Origin: Paenibacillus gorillae | GTDB lineage: Bacteria; Bacillota; Bacilli; Paenibacillales; Paenibacillaceae | Assembly: GCF_000513275.1 (NCBI RefSeq) | Contig: NZ_CBVJ010000099.1 | Span: 1-64,000, forward strand | DNA: 64,000 bases | Direction: 5' to 3' | In this document: in pieces, positions 25,463 to 33,806 of the stretch | How positions within the stretch are numbered: the stretch's first letter is position 1 | Layout of the letters: the number at the start of each line of letters is the position of its first letter | The notes under the pieces: generated by a model | Databases searched by the model: none | What the model was told of the DNA's origin: nothing | The model's input: the letters and a program-made list of their open reading frames with translations, nothing else | Made by a program: the position numbers and the translations under genes

Positions 25463-27466
25463 TCAGCTATAAATGCGGTACATATTTTTCCCATCTGATT
25501 TTGCTTGATAAAGGGCAGTATCTGCTTTTTTCAACAACGTCTGAAGTTTATCATCCTCTTGATAAAAGGCAACCCCGATGCTCGACGTCGACACAAAATG
25601 ATGCTCCATCACAAGCCAAGGCTGCTGCAATGACGAAAGAATCTTCTCGGCAATTCCTTCTGCTTCGGTAACGCTATCCAAATTAGGAAGGGCAATGACA
25701 AATTCATCGCCGCCCATTCTTGCCACCCGATCAATGTCCCTCAAGCATGACTTCACGCGCTGAGCAAGCTGCCGGAGCAGCTCATCCCCCGCGTCATGTC
25801 CAAAGTTGTCGTTAATTTCCTTGAAGCCGTCCAAGTCAATATACATGACGGCGAGCAGCCGCTTGCTATGTTTGGCTTCCAGCATCGCCTGATCCAGCAG
25901 AGCGTGGAATAATCTTCGGTTCGGGAGCTCGGTCAGATGATCATGATAGCTCAAATGCTCCAGATGCTCCTCGTATTTTTTCCGCTCCGTTATCTCGCGG
26001 CCGACAAGCATCATGTTTGCATAGGTACCTTCTGCATCAAACATCGGCGTCCCAATCAACTCTACCCACACGTCATAGCCCAATCTATGCCGCCGATGAA
26101 TTTCGCAGGAAAACGGCCGTTGAGTGATCGCCATATTTACAAATACTTCGCGGAAAGCGACATCCACCTCTCCATTCGGCTGATAAAAGACCCCATTTCC
26201 GACATACTCACTCGGGTCATAGCCAAGTACTGTATTATGAGATGGCGAAGCGTACGTCACAATGCCGTCCAATTGAACCAGCTGAATGAGATCAAGCGAA
26301 TTATCCGCAAGCATCCGGTACCGTTTCTCACTTTCTTTTAGCGCGGCCTCCACTTTGCTTCTTTGCGTAATATCCCGAAACATCGTTAAAATCGCCGGCT
26401 GGCCCTCATGCGTAATCGATATGCTGTTCGTATCGATAAAGATCGTCTGCCCGTCCCGGCGCATGACCTCAATCGCCATGTAGGGAAGAAGATTCCCCTT
26501 CTTCAGCTCATTCACCCTCTGCCGAATCATTTCATGCTGCTCCTCAGGGATGAAGGAATATAAGCTGACGCCCTGCGGGTTAAATTCCTTCGAATAATTC
26601 ATTGCCGAGAGATTGGCATATAGAACCTCACCCTCACGATGAACCATGATGCCCTCGGGAGAAAGCTCGACAAGCTTGCGGTACCGCTCCTCGCTCTCCT
26701 TCCACGACCGTTCCAGCTTGTTCTGCACCGAAATATCTTTGGTCATGCCTACAATGCCAATAATTTCACCATTCTCGTTGCGCAGCGGGGAAAAGCTTGA
26801 GCTCACTTCGATGCATGTACCGTCTTTTTTCAGACCGATCGTCTCAAACCCCCGGCAGCACTCTCCCCTTCTACCCTGCTCTACCCGCTCCTGATGCCTC
26901 GTTTCAAAAGCTTGCGGGATAATCGGCAGCGGCTTGCCGATCATTTCGTCCCGCTTCCATCCGTAAGTCTCCTCGAAAGCGGCGTTAATATCGGCCACAT
27001 GACCGTCCAAATCCAATATAAACATGGCTGCAGAGGTCGAATGGAATACCGCCTTCAAGCGCTCCTCCCTTTCTACCTGTGCAGCCCTTTCCTTGTTGGA
27101 CTCCGTTATATCTTGAATCAGGCAAAAAATGCCGTACAAATCTCCCTCATTAACAAGCGGAATCGCCGTTACGTGAATATCAAGCCGGGTGCCATTTTTA
27201 TGACAGGCGCTGGCTTCATAGCTGGAAGATGTTCCTTCGATTAATGTTTCGAGATGGCGGCGAACAGTGCCCCTATGCTCCGGAACGATGAAATCCATAT
27301 AATCATTCATAGGAAATCCCTTGTGGGTATACCCGAACAATTCGCATGCCGCATGATTGACTTCCCTTATCTGACCGTTCTTGGATAGAACCAGAACAGC
27401 GAAAGGATTAAGCTCTACGATTGATTGATGAAATGACGCGGACGCCTCATGAGATAACGTACTCAT
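25463..27466 (-). CDS. multi-PAS diguanylate cyclase (GGDEF)
   Basis: Cytoplasmic c-di-GMP synthase of 667 residues. About four PAS domains lie at 12-125, 140-255, 260-372 and 378-495, each with NI.G..P-like motifs, followed by the GGDEF domain at 495-665. The active site is GGDEF at 585-589 and an inhibitory I-site RDID is five residues upstream, so product inhibition is expected. There is no EAL domain and no membrane segment, so it probably senses an internal signal (redox, ligand or heme). It is divergent from the LOG gene. No other cyclase or phosphodiesterase is seen in the window. Confidence 0.93.
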   Translation of the reverse strand: MSTLSHEASASFHQSIVELNPFAVLVLSKNGQIREVNHAACELFGYTHKGFPMNDYMDFIVPEHRGTVRRHLETLIEGTSSSYEASACHKNGTRLDIHVTAIPLVNEGDLYGIFCLIQDITESNKERAAQVEREERLKAVFHSTSAAMFILDLDGHVADINAAFEETYGWKRDEMIGKPLPIIPQAFETRHQERVEQGRRGECCRGFETIGLKKDGTCIEVSSSFSPLRNENGEIIGIVGMTKDISVQNKLERSWKESEERYRKLVELSPEGIMVHREGEVLYANLSAMNYSKEFNPQGVSLYSFIPEEQHEMIRQRVNELKKGNLLPYMAIEVMRRDGQTIFIDTNSISITHEGQPAILTMFRDITQRSKVEAALKESEKRYRMLADNSLDLIQLVQLDGIVTYASPSHNTVLGYDPSEYVGNGVFYQPNGEVDVAFREVFVNMAITQRPFSCEIHRRHRLGYDVWVELIGTPMFDAEGTYANMMLVGREITERKKYEEHLEHLSYHDHLTELPNRRLFHALLDQAMLEAKHSKRLLAVMYIDLDGFKEINDNFGHDAGDELLRQLAQRVKSCLRDIDRVARMGGDEFVIALPNLDSVTEAEGIAEKILSSLQQPWLVMEHHFVSTSSIGVAFYQEDDKLQTLLKKADTALYQAKSDGKNMYRIYS

Positions 27467-27578
27467 TTATGTAATATTTTCCTCCCCGGAAATTATCTAT
27501 GTTGCGAAAAGCTAGATTCCCTGATAGAAACCGCTGCTTACAGCTTTTCATTTTACCTTTCTTTTGTCATAATCGACA

Positions 27579-27599
27579 GTAGAATTAGTAAAATTCTAC
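27579..27599. promoter_or_regulatory. inverted repeat in the divergent promoter region
   Basis: GTAGAATT and AATTCTAC, perfect 8-bp arms with a 5-bp loop, between the GGDEF and LOG genes. It resembles a dimeric operator, but the binding protein is unknown. Confidence 0.5.
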
Positions 27600-27707
27600 A
27601 GTTTTACTGGAAGAAAAAGTGTAAAATTCAAAGGAAACCTGACTAATTTCCAGCAACCCACCAGATTACTCTCTAAAAATGTCTGCCTTTTTATCAGATA
27701 AGCATCT

Positions 27708-27736
27708 TTGACCTTGGCAGCGCTCGCGTGTATTGT
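27708..27736 (+). promoter_or_regulatory. promoter of the LOG gene
   Basis: TTGACC, a 17-base spacer and TATTGT, about 70 bases upstream of the ATG at 27806. Confidence 0.55.
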
Positions 27737-27805
27737 ATAGGGGAAGCCGGTCAGGATGGATGGTTGAGCCGGAATAATATGCTAGAGAGAATAGGAGCTG
27801 GAGCA

Positions 27806-28387
27806 ATGAAAAGCATCGCTGTGTTTTGCGGATCGAGAAATGGAGCTTCCGAGGTTTATGTGAAAGGAGCGAAAGCGCTCGGCAAAGAGCTCGCCAAACG
27901 GGATATTGCGCTCGTCTACGGCGGAGCCAGCGTTGGCGTTATGGGTGCAGTCGCCAATTCCGTTATGGAAGCCGGAGGACGTGTCATCGGTGTCATGCCT
28001 GCCTTTCTCGACAAAAGAGAGATTGCCCACAAATCCCTGTCCGAGCTCATTATCGTAGAATCGATGCATGAGAGAAAAGCCAAAATGGCGGAGCTTTCCG
28101 ACGGATTTATTACGATGCCGGGCGGTCCTGGAACGATGGAAGAGTTTTTTGAAATATTCACTTGGGCGCAGCTTGGTCTTCATCAAAAGCCTTGCGGCCT
28201 CTTAAATATCAATGGCTACTACAATCCGCTTATTGAGCTGTTCAACCATATGACTGCGGAACAGTTCATGGAGGAAAAATATCGCCGGATGACACTCGTG
28301 GATGAGGATCCTTCTGCGCTTTTGGAGCAATTTTATAGCTACGAGCCTCCTGCGCTCAAAACATACCTGAACGACCAGCAAACTTAG
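27806..28387 (+). CDS. LOG family protein (cytokinin-type riboside phosphoribohydrolase)
   Basis: Cytoplasmic protein of 193 residues with the Rossmann fold of TIGR00730 and the active-site motif PGGPGTMEE, matching PGGxGTxxE. Members hydrolyse nucleoside 5'-monophosphates with modified bases; in bacteria the physiological substrate is usually unknown. The ATG at 27806 is preferred over the upstream start because AGGAG lies nine bases before it. A terminator follows. Confidence 0.93.
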   Translation: MKSIAVFCGSRNGASEVYVKGAKALGKELAKRDIALVYGGASVGVMGAVANSVMEAGGRVIGVMPAFLDKREIAHKSLSELIIVESMHERKAKMAELSDGFITMPGGPGTMEEFFEIFTWAQLGLHQKPCGLLNINGYYNPLIELFNHMTAEQFMEEKYRRMTLVDEDPSALLEQFYSYEPPALKTYLNDQQT

Positions 28388-28416
28388 CAGCCGTTTTGCG
28401 GATAAAAGAATACAAG

Positions 28417-28453
28417 AAAGAGCATTTCCGCATACGGGAAATGCTCTTTTTTT
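28417..28453 (+). terminator. terminator of the LOG gene
   Basis: AAAGAGCATTTCC and GGAAATGCTCTTT, a perfect 13-bp stem with a 7-base loop, followed by a T tract (TTTTTTTAGC). Confidence 0.92.
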
Positions 28454-28568
28454 AGCATGATTAAATATTCTCACGTTTTCCCTTACATTTACAACTTTCT
28501 TCTAATACTCACGTCAATAACATTGATGAAGAAGCTAGGAAGCTAAGATGAAAACAGGAGAGTTCAAA

Positions 28569-28934
28569 ATGAGAAGTATCCTTTTATCAGCAATCATACT
28601 TGTTCTCATAATCGGCGGCACAGCTTGCAGCAGCAAGGTGCAATCCTCTTTCCCATTGCCGGAAGGAAGCAAAGAGGATGCTGCATTATGCCCATCTATC
28701 CTACTTGTTGAGGGAGCCCATTGCTACAAGATTCCCCTGTCTCATCATGCTGCGATGACATGGTTTCAAGATACTGCAGATGACAAGAAATGGAGTGCCT
28801 ACTGGGCAAGCGACGTCGATCCGTTTAATCTCTATTTGAGCAAGGACAGTGAACAAATGGAAGCCATCTTTTACAAACAGCAGGATGATGACTTTACAGG
28901 ATTGTTATTAGGAGATGTAAAACAAATGAAATAG
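28569..28934 (+). CDS. uncharacterised lipoprotein (about 121 aa)
   Basis: Small secreted lipoprotein with a signal peptide MRSILLSAIILVLIIGGTAC and a lipobox Cys at residue 20. The mature part is hydrophilic with several aromatic residues. The ATG at 28569 has AGGAGA at the right distance; an ATG at 28548 with AGGAAG also works and adds 7 residues. No family was recognised. It lies 8-17 bases before the acetyltransferase gene, so they form a two-gene unit. Confidence 0.75.
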   Translation: MRSILLSAIILVLIIGGTACSSKVQSSFPLPEGSKEDAALCPSILLVEGAHCYKIPLSHHAAMTWFQDTADDKKWSAYWASDVDPFNLYLSKDSEQMEAIFYKQQDDDFTGLLLGDVKQMK

Positions 28935-28951
28935 AAGCCGAGGTGAATGAT

Positions 28952-29374
28952 ATGGTGTTCATTCATGTATGTTCTCACGAAGATTTGGACCTTCTTGTCA
29001 CACTAAACAAGCAGCTTATAGAGGATGAAAGACATGATAATGCGATGGACTTTGAGCAGCTAAAAGAAAGAATGCGTGCTTTCATCAATACAGATTATGA
29101 TGCTTACAAGTTTGAACATGGTGGCGAAATTGTTGGTTATGCTTTGGTGAATCATATTAGGCAGCCTCTGTATCTCAGACATTTCTTCATCTGTAGAAGC
29201 AGCCGGGGAAAAGGGCATGGCAAGTCAGCTTTTCGAGCATTGCTGCAATTATTAAATACAACAACCGTAGATATCGAAGTGCTGCATGGAAATACGGCTG
29301 GATATGAATTTTGGAAGTCGCTTGGATTTAAAGAAAGAAGTATCTATATGAGGCTGGAGGAATTAAACGATTGA
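28952..29374 (+). CDS. GNAT family N-acetyltransferase
   Basis: Cytoplasmic acetyltransferase-like protein of 140 residues. The acetyl-CoA loop RSSRGKGHGKSAF (Q/RxxGxG/A) is clear, followed by the GNAT V-shaped splay of strands and the terminal FWKSLGFKERS motif. The substrate is unknown. An ATG at 28952 is preferred over a GTG at 28943 because GAGGTGA lies before it. It converges on the DinB gene, 13 bases away, with no obvious terminator. Confidence 0.85.
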   Translation: MVFIHVCSHEDLDLLVTLNKQLIEDERHDNAMDFEQLKERMRAFINTDYDAYKFEHGGEIVGYALVNHIRQPLYLRHFFICRSSRGKGHGKSAFRALLQLLNTTTVDIEVLHGNTAGYEFWKSLGFKERSIYMRLEELND

Positions 29375-29387
29375 GTTACCCAACCCA

Positions 29388-29870
29388 TTAAACCAAAGGC
29401 TTAATGAGTCCTTTTCCGATAAAGTTGGCCGAGACCGGCTGCTTGCCAACTTCTCTAGCCCACACCGACATTTGGCCGATGTGATGGATTTCGTGAGCGA
29501 TAACGTGGCGCATCACTTCTCCCCAAGTGTAAATAACTGCCTCGCCCTCGGCATTGGCACTGTAGTGCAGCCGGGTCTCCACGCTCTCCTCCCATGCCGC
29601 CACGAAGGGCTCGACTTCCGTCCGAAAACGCCGATCCAGTTCTTTTACCCGCTCCAGCGTCTTATACGTTTCGTAATCCTCCAACTCGTCCGGCTTTCCC
29701 TGCAATTGCTGAATCCAGCTCCACTCCACGTCCGCAATATGAAAAAACGTCTTCAATAGACTCCCAGTGCCGCCTGTTCGCTCACGAATCAGCTCCTCAT
29801 GAGGGAGCTCCTCGCACCATTGATACCACTGGTCCCTGACCATCCAGTTATAGCGAAACCACGCCTCCAC
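29388..29870 (-). CDS. DinB family protein
   Basis: Four-helix bundle protein of 160 residues. The metal-binding histidines of the DinB/YfiT superfamily are visible: His near 44 (FFHIADVEW) and two in HVIAHEIHHIGQ at about 122-132. Members are thought to be metal-dependent hydrolases or thiol transferases; function here is unknown. The start is GTG behind GGAGGT. Confidence 0.85.
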   Translation of the reverse strand: MEAWFRYNWMVRDQWYQWCEELPHEELIRERTGGTGSLLKTFFHIADVEWSWIQQLQGKPDELEDYETYKTLERVKELDRRFRTEVEPFVAAWEESVETRLHYSANAEGEAVIYTWGEVMRHVIAHEIHHIGQMSVWAREVGKQPVSANFIGKGLIKPLV

Positions 29871-29992
29871 GCCGACACCTCCATTTCATAATCTATACCA
29901 TTCATCTATAACGAACATGATATCATCAAACTAACGATGTTTTGTAAAATTCTGATGGGTCGAAGCAGCCAGAAAAAGTTTTTTGATCCTTT

Positions 29993-30022
29993 TGTGGCTT
30001 TTCCCCTCTCCCCGGTGTCTAT
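29993..30022 (+). promoter_or_regulatory. possible ECF-type promoter of the sigma gene
   Basis: TGTGGCTTTTC at about 29993-30003 and TGTCTATA at about 30016-30023, with the short spacer seen in ECF promoters. The -10 resembles the CGTCTA family. Autoregulation by the encoded sigma factor is an inference. Confidence 0.3.
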
Positions 30023-30051
30023 ACATATGCAAGATCAAGAGGAGGTCAACG

Positions 30052-31287
30052 ATGTCAGGCGCTAATGACAACCGCCCTGTTTATCCGGATGAACAGAGCA
30101 TGATTGAAAAGTTTGAACAGTGCTATGAACAATATCGCAGCCGAATCCGCAGCTACATTTCGCTCAAGACAAATGCAGCAGCAGCGGAGGACTTGACGCA
30201 GCAGGTCTTTCTCAAAGCGATCGAAAATCTGCACGCTTTCAAAGAAAACGCCAGTTTCTTTACCTGGATTTTTAAAATTGCCGAAAATACGGTGAAAAAC
30301 GAATATCGGAGCTTAGCCCGTAAAAAAGATATGCCTTATGATTTTACAAACTATGAATCACAATCGGTCTCCCTTGATTTTGCCAAGTATGTCGAGATCC
30401 GCATCGATATTGGTTCGGCGTTAAACAAGCTGAAGGAATTGGACCAGCAAATTATTTCGTTGCGTTTTTTCCTAGATTGTACGTTGTCCGAAATCGCCAA
30501 TATCGTCGGCATGCGGGAAAGCGCGGTGAAAAATAGGCTATACCGATCGTTAGAAAAGCTAAGAACAGAGTTAAAAGAATGGGGTGACATTGCTGTTATG
30601 TCAATTCTAGACATGATATCAATCGTAAATAAAAATGAAGTCGTCGTCTCGAGGGATCCTTTTGAAAAAGTGCATCAGGACCTGTTCCGTGCATTGAAGG
30701 AAAATGTGGAACGGATCGCCTCCAAGTACAAGCACCGTCCTTCATGCAAAACCATTATCGAAATTTATCCCGATCTTCCGACCTTCCACCAAGCTGTCGG
30801 AGAAGCCGACGCGCCGAATTGGTTCATGGGCACGTACGAGGGCAATCGATTGAAAATCGTATCTCCTCTAAATTCAGGGCCAGAGCATACGTATGAGTCG
30901 ATTATTAAATCGACTTTGCATCTGTATACGATGTGGCTGATTGAGGACATTAACGCCACAGCACCGAAGTGGGTGCGTCAAGGAATTGGCGGCTATGAAG
31001 CGAAGCAAATGACGGAGGAGTACATCGCGAACACAACAGCAGACGCCGTTCGCCGCGGGGAAATCCCGGAGTTCCTTGAGTTCAATAACGATACGTGGGA
31101 TTTCGAGACGATGAAGGGCTTCCAGTTCTCGTATCTGATTGTAGAGTTCATTACGGAAAGCTACGGATTGGATACGCTGAATCAGGTCATCCGCGATCCT
31201 TATGATTTCAACGGCATCTTCAAGTGTTCCGAATCCGAGCTGCGCGAGCAGTGGATCCCCTATATGAAAAAGAAATTCAATATTTAA
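30052..31287 (+). CDS. ECF sigma factor with C-terminal domain resembling an inactive peptidase-MA
   Basis: Protein of 411 residues. Residues about 20-90 are sigma region 2 (EDLTQQVFLKAI, FTWIFKIAENTVKNEYR) and about 115-170 region 4 (LDQQIISLRFF, ESAVKNRLYRSLEKL). A non-sigma domain of about 210 residues follows. Its pattern (HLYTMWLIED, PKWVRQGIGGYEA) resembles the HELTH and WLxEGxA motifs of peptidase-MA/gluzincin domains, but the catalytic HExxH is not present. Such C-terminal extensions can replace an anti-sigma factor, and none is encoded next to it. The ATG at 30052 is chosen because AGGAGGT precedes it; upstream frame residues lack a site. Confidence 0.85.
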   Translation: MSGANDNRPVYPDEQSMIEKFEQCYEQYRSRIRSYISLKTNAAAAEDLTQQVFLKAIENLHAFKENASFFTWIFKIAENTVKNEYRSLARKKDMPYDFTNYESQSVSLDFAKYVEIRIDIGSALNKLKELDQQIISLRFFLDCTLSEIANIVGMRESAVKNRLYRSLEKLRTELKEWGDIAVMSILDMISIVNKNEVVVSRDPFEKVHQDLFRALKENVERIASKYKHRPSCKTIIEIYPDLPTFHQAVGEADAPNWFMGTYEGNRLKIVSPLNSGPEHTYESIIKSTLHLYTMWLIEDINATAPKWVRQGIGGYEAKQMTEEYIANTTADAVRRGEIPEFLEFNNDTWDFETMKGFQFSYLIVEFITESYGLDTLNQVIRDPYDFNGIFKCSESELREQWIPYMKKKFNI

Positions 31288-31293
31288 TATAAT

Positions 31294-31345
31294 GGGGCTA
31301 GCGCCCAAGCGAGATTAGCTTGGGTGGTAGCCCCTTCTTTTGCTT
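31294..31345 (+). terminator. terminator of the ECF sigma gene
   Basis: GGGGCTA..CCCAAGC pairs with GCTTGGG..TAGCCCC (3-base internal loop), followed by TTCTTTTGCTTT. Confidence 0.8.
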
Positions 31346-31666
31346 TGGTGCTGTGCGGCGACTTGTGCATGCGCTGGCAGGCGGGCGGATGCTCTGTGCG
31401 GGCGGATGCCAGCGGGGTTGCTGTGCAGGCGGGTTTGCGAACCTGTTTCGCTAAATAGCGCAGCTTTTTTCGCTGGAGCGGCAATATTCTGGGGAATTTC
31501 ACTGAAATGACGCATATAACGCACCTTTTTTCTCTATTGAGAAATCCATTTACACTATAGCGAATAAAGGTGCGCTACGAGGCTCACAGGAGAAAAAATC
31601 GGCTGAATTAGCTAGAATTAAGGAATTTAGCTTCGCAAATTTGCGAAGCTGGTTCGCTATGCCAAC
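31346..31666. repeat. gene-free stretch with GC-rich and TTCGC...GCGAA repeats
   Basis: It starts with repeated GCGGGCGGATGC-like units (31375-31435). Then come TTTGCGAACCTGTTTCGC and related half-sites, and a perfect 16-bp palindrome TTCGCAAATTTGCGAA at 31632-31647. The same family is seen at 11190-11420 and 22430-23260. No gene is supported. Confidence 0.75.
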
Positions 31667-32410
31667 TTAATACAACGGGAACTTCTGACGCAGATCTTCC
31701 CGGTGAAGCACGTTGGAGTCCTCGCGAATATAGTGGCAGACGTAGGAGCGGCGCCAGCGGTCCTTGCTCCGGTTCTTTTTCGAGGAATGAATGAGCAGCT
31801 CGCTGAAGAACAAAATATCGCCCTTCTCCATCTCGACCGGAATTTGCCGGCTCGTATCAACTCCCTCGGTCTCCTCGGTCCAATGCTCATGCTCCTCGAT
31901 ATCTTTCACTGCGCCGTGCGGCAGCAGGCCCAGCTTATGCGTTCCCGGCATGACCCACAGACAGCCAGTTTCGATATCAATGGAGTCCTCCATCGCTGTC
32001 CACGCGGCGATCATCGTCATGGGATCATTCTTGATGTAGTAGTAATCCTGATGGGAAGCCTGTCCCGGCGAGCCCGGCTCTTTGTAGAAGTACATGCTTT
32101 GCACGCACACCGCTTCTTTTCCCATCAATTGCGCAAGCGCTCCGCGTACGATGGTGTTCTTCATGAGCTGACGGGAGAAGCTGTCATGCTTATGCGGATT
32201 AAAGAGGCGGAGCGAATATTTCTTGGCTTCATCGCAAGCCGCCCATTCTGGCATGGGATTCTGATTGCGAATATCGTAGATGTGTCCATTAAAGGCATCG
32301 ATCAAATCGCTGGACATCCCCTTCTTAAACAGGAAGTATCCATTTTCCTTGAAAAATTCAATTTGCTCATCGGTAAGCGGAGTCAGCGGACTAACGTAAG
32401 TGTTATTCAT
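31667..32410 (-). CDS. phytanoyl-CoA dioxygenase (PhyH) family protein
   Basis: Fe(II)/2-oxoglutarate-dependent oxygenase-like protein of 247 residues, cytoplasmic. The facial triad is visible as HxD in SHQDYYYI (near residue 126-128) and the distal His in LLIHSS (near 213), followed by Arg for 2-oxoglutarate in KDRWRRSY. The substrate is unknown; it is not the ectoine hydroxylase because the EctD signature FxWHSDFETWH is absent. The divergent AraC gene is probably its regulator. The ATG has AAAGGAG upstream. Confidence 0.88.
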   Translation of the reverse strand: MNNTYVSPLTPLTDEQIEFFKENGYFLFKKGMSSDLIDAFNGHIYDIRNQNPMPEWAACDEAKKYSLRLFNPHKHDSFSRQLMKNTIVRGALAQLMGKEAVCVQSMYFYKEPGSPGQASHQDYYYIKNDPMTMIAAWTAMEDSIDIETGCLWVMPGTHKLGLLPHGAVKDIEEHEHWTEETEGVDTSRQIPVEMEKGDILFFSELLIHSSKKNRSKDRWRRSYVCHYIREDSNVLHREDLRQKFPLY

Positions 32411-32771
32411 TCTGTATTCTCCTTTACTAAGAAATGATCTATAATGATTTCAGAATACGTTAACGAATCCGCTTACACAATGGCTGCAACAAGCAAATAT
32501 GTATCTATAATTGATATCCACATTCAAGACTACCAACGCTATAAAAGATGGATGAAGGCTGCACTTGCAGCCCATCATACTTTCTGATGCAAGACTAACA
32601 GGTGTGCTGCCGCTGACCGTTTTTATGGTAGAACTCACTCGAAAGTGTTTCTTGTACCGAACATCGCGTGCCGCGATAGCACCGCGCGCGGGAGGCGCGC
32701 ACGTACTCTGGCTTATGCCGCTTAGGCAACCGCCTTTCGTTAACCCATCCCAGCGTTTGGAGGAATCCGCT
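32411..32771. promoter_or_regulatory. divergent intergenic region, PhyH / AraC
   Basis: About 360 bases between two diverging starts. It has a palindromic hairpin GGCTGCA-CT-TGCAGCC at about 32557-32572 and a GC-rich half (32660-32760). I see no additional gene and no clear AraC-type direct repeat. Confidence 0.4.
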
Positions 32772-33587
32772 ATGTCCAATTCCCTTGCCTCTCTAGCCAT
32801 CGATACAATTGAGCATGCTACCGCCGGCTCCATCGTCTACCCGCCCGGCGGCCGGCTTGGCCCCCGTATTCAGCAGGATATTCAGCTCGTCATGCTCTAC
32901 ACTGGCGAGATGAATGTGACGATCGACGGCCGGCTGCTGCCGGTCACTCCCGGTCAGGTCATTCTGTTGAAGCCGGGCTGTGAGGAGACGTTTGTCTTCT
33001 CGAAAACAGAGCCCTCCTGGCACCGGTGGATTGCCGTTCATTTGAACGACATGACAGAGGAAATTCGGGAAGAGCTGGAACAGCTGCCCGAGTGTCTGCC
33101 CTTAACGGAGGAAATGAACCGCCTGCTGGATTTAATGCTTAACGTTCAGCGCTTCGCCTCTTTCGAGGATCAGGCCGTCATTAGTCTAGGGCTCGCCGCG
33201 CTCCACCTCTATCCTACCGAATCCAGAAGAGCGCTGCTCCGGCAAGAAAAGCATCCTGCTATTTATTCGGTGCTAACCTACATTCATGAACGGTATATGG
33301 ATGACCTGTCGCTTGCCGATCTTGCGGATCGCGCAGGACTCTCGCCTGAGCATCTCCTGCGACTGTTCAAGCGTCACGAATCAGCAACGCCAATTGCTTA
33401 CCTATGGAATTATCGGGTGTCCAAGGCTGTCGAGCTGTTGACCAGTACAGGCCTCAACGTGACGGAAATTGCGCAGCGCTGCGGCTTCAAGACTTCGCAT
33501 CATTTTGCCCGGATGATCAAGCAGACGACAGGCCGTACAGCATCGGAGATTCGCCGTCTGTCCTGGAGCGGCATGCGCAAAGCTTGA
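32772..33587 (+). CDS. AraC family transcriptional regulator
   Basis: One-component regulator of 271 residues. The N-terminal cupin-like sensor (about 1-150) contains the typical PPGGRLGPRIQQDIQLVMLYTGEM strand pattern and is followed by two AraC helix-turn-helix motifs (about 170-268, SLADLADRAGLSPEHLLRLFK and GFKTSHHFARMIK). The ATG at 32772 has GGAGGAA upstream; the longer frame (32565) lacks this. It probably controls the divergent PhyH gene. Confidence 0.9.
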   Translation: MSNSLASLAIDTIEHATAGSIVYPPGGRLGPRIQQDIQLVMLYTGEMNVTIDGRLLPVTPGQVILLKPGCEETFVFSKTEPSWHRWIAVHLNDMTEEIREELEQLPECLPLTEEMNRLLDLMLNVQRFASFEDQAVISLGLAALHLYPTESRRALLRQEKHPAIYSVLTYIHERYMDDLSLADLADRAGLSPEHLLRLFKRHESATPIAYLWNYRVSKAVELLTSTGLNVTEIAQRCGFKTSHHFARMIKQTTGRTASEIRRLSWSGMRKA

Positions 33588-33668
33588 CCAGTTGAGCAAC
33601 CACCCAGGCCATTACATTTCGCACGGGAATGACGGGTTCGACTGATTAGGCTTCTGATAACTAGCTTG

Positions 33669-33702
33669 GAAAAGCTTAATCCTAGTTGATGAAGCTTTTT
33701 GC
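33669..33702 (+). terminator. putative terminator of the AraC gene
   Basis: AAAAGCTT / AAGCTTTT around a 14-base loop followed by T5. Weak tail. Confidence 0.4.
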
Positions 33703-33741
33703 ACCTACGATGCGTGATGTCCTTCCTGCCCAGCGCAGCGC

Positions 33742-33793
33742 CTAACACAAAATGACACCTCTCGCGAGCGCGAGAGGTGTCATTTTGTGTTAG
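33742..33793. terminator. 24-bp perfect hairpin between convergent genes
   Basis: CTAACACAAAATGACACCTC and CTCGC pair perfectly with the right arm; arms of 24 bp and a 4-base GAGC loop. The T-rich portion TCATTTTGTG on either side makes it a bidirectional termination site between the AraC gene and the third transporter operon. The arm length is unusual for a terminator. Confidence 0.8.
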
Positions 33794-33806
33794 CGCTTAA
33801 CCCACT

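Noticed and set aside
33783-33800. cre box at TTAGCGCTTAA
   Set aside because: Two consensus bases are missing and it lies beside the terminator downstream of the operon, not in a promoter.
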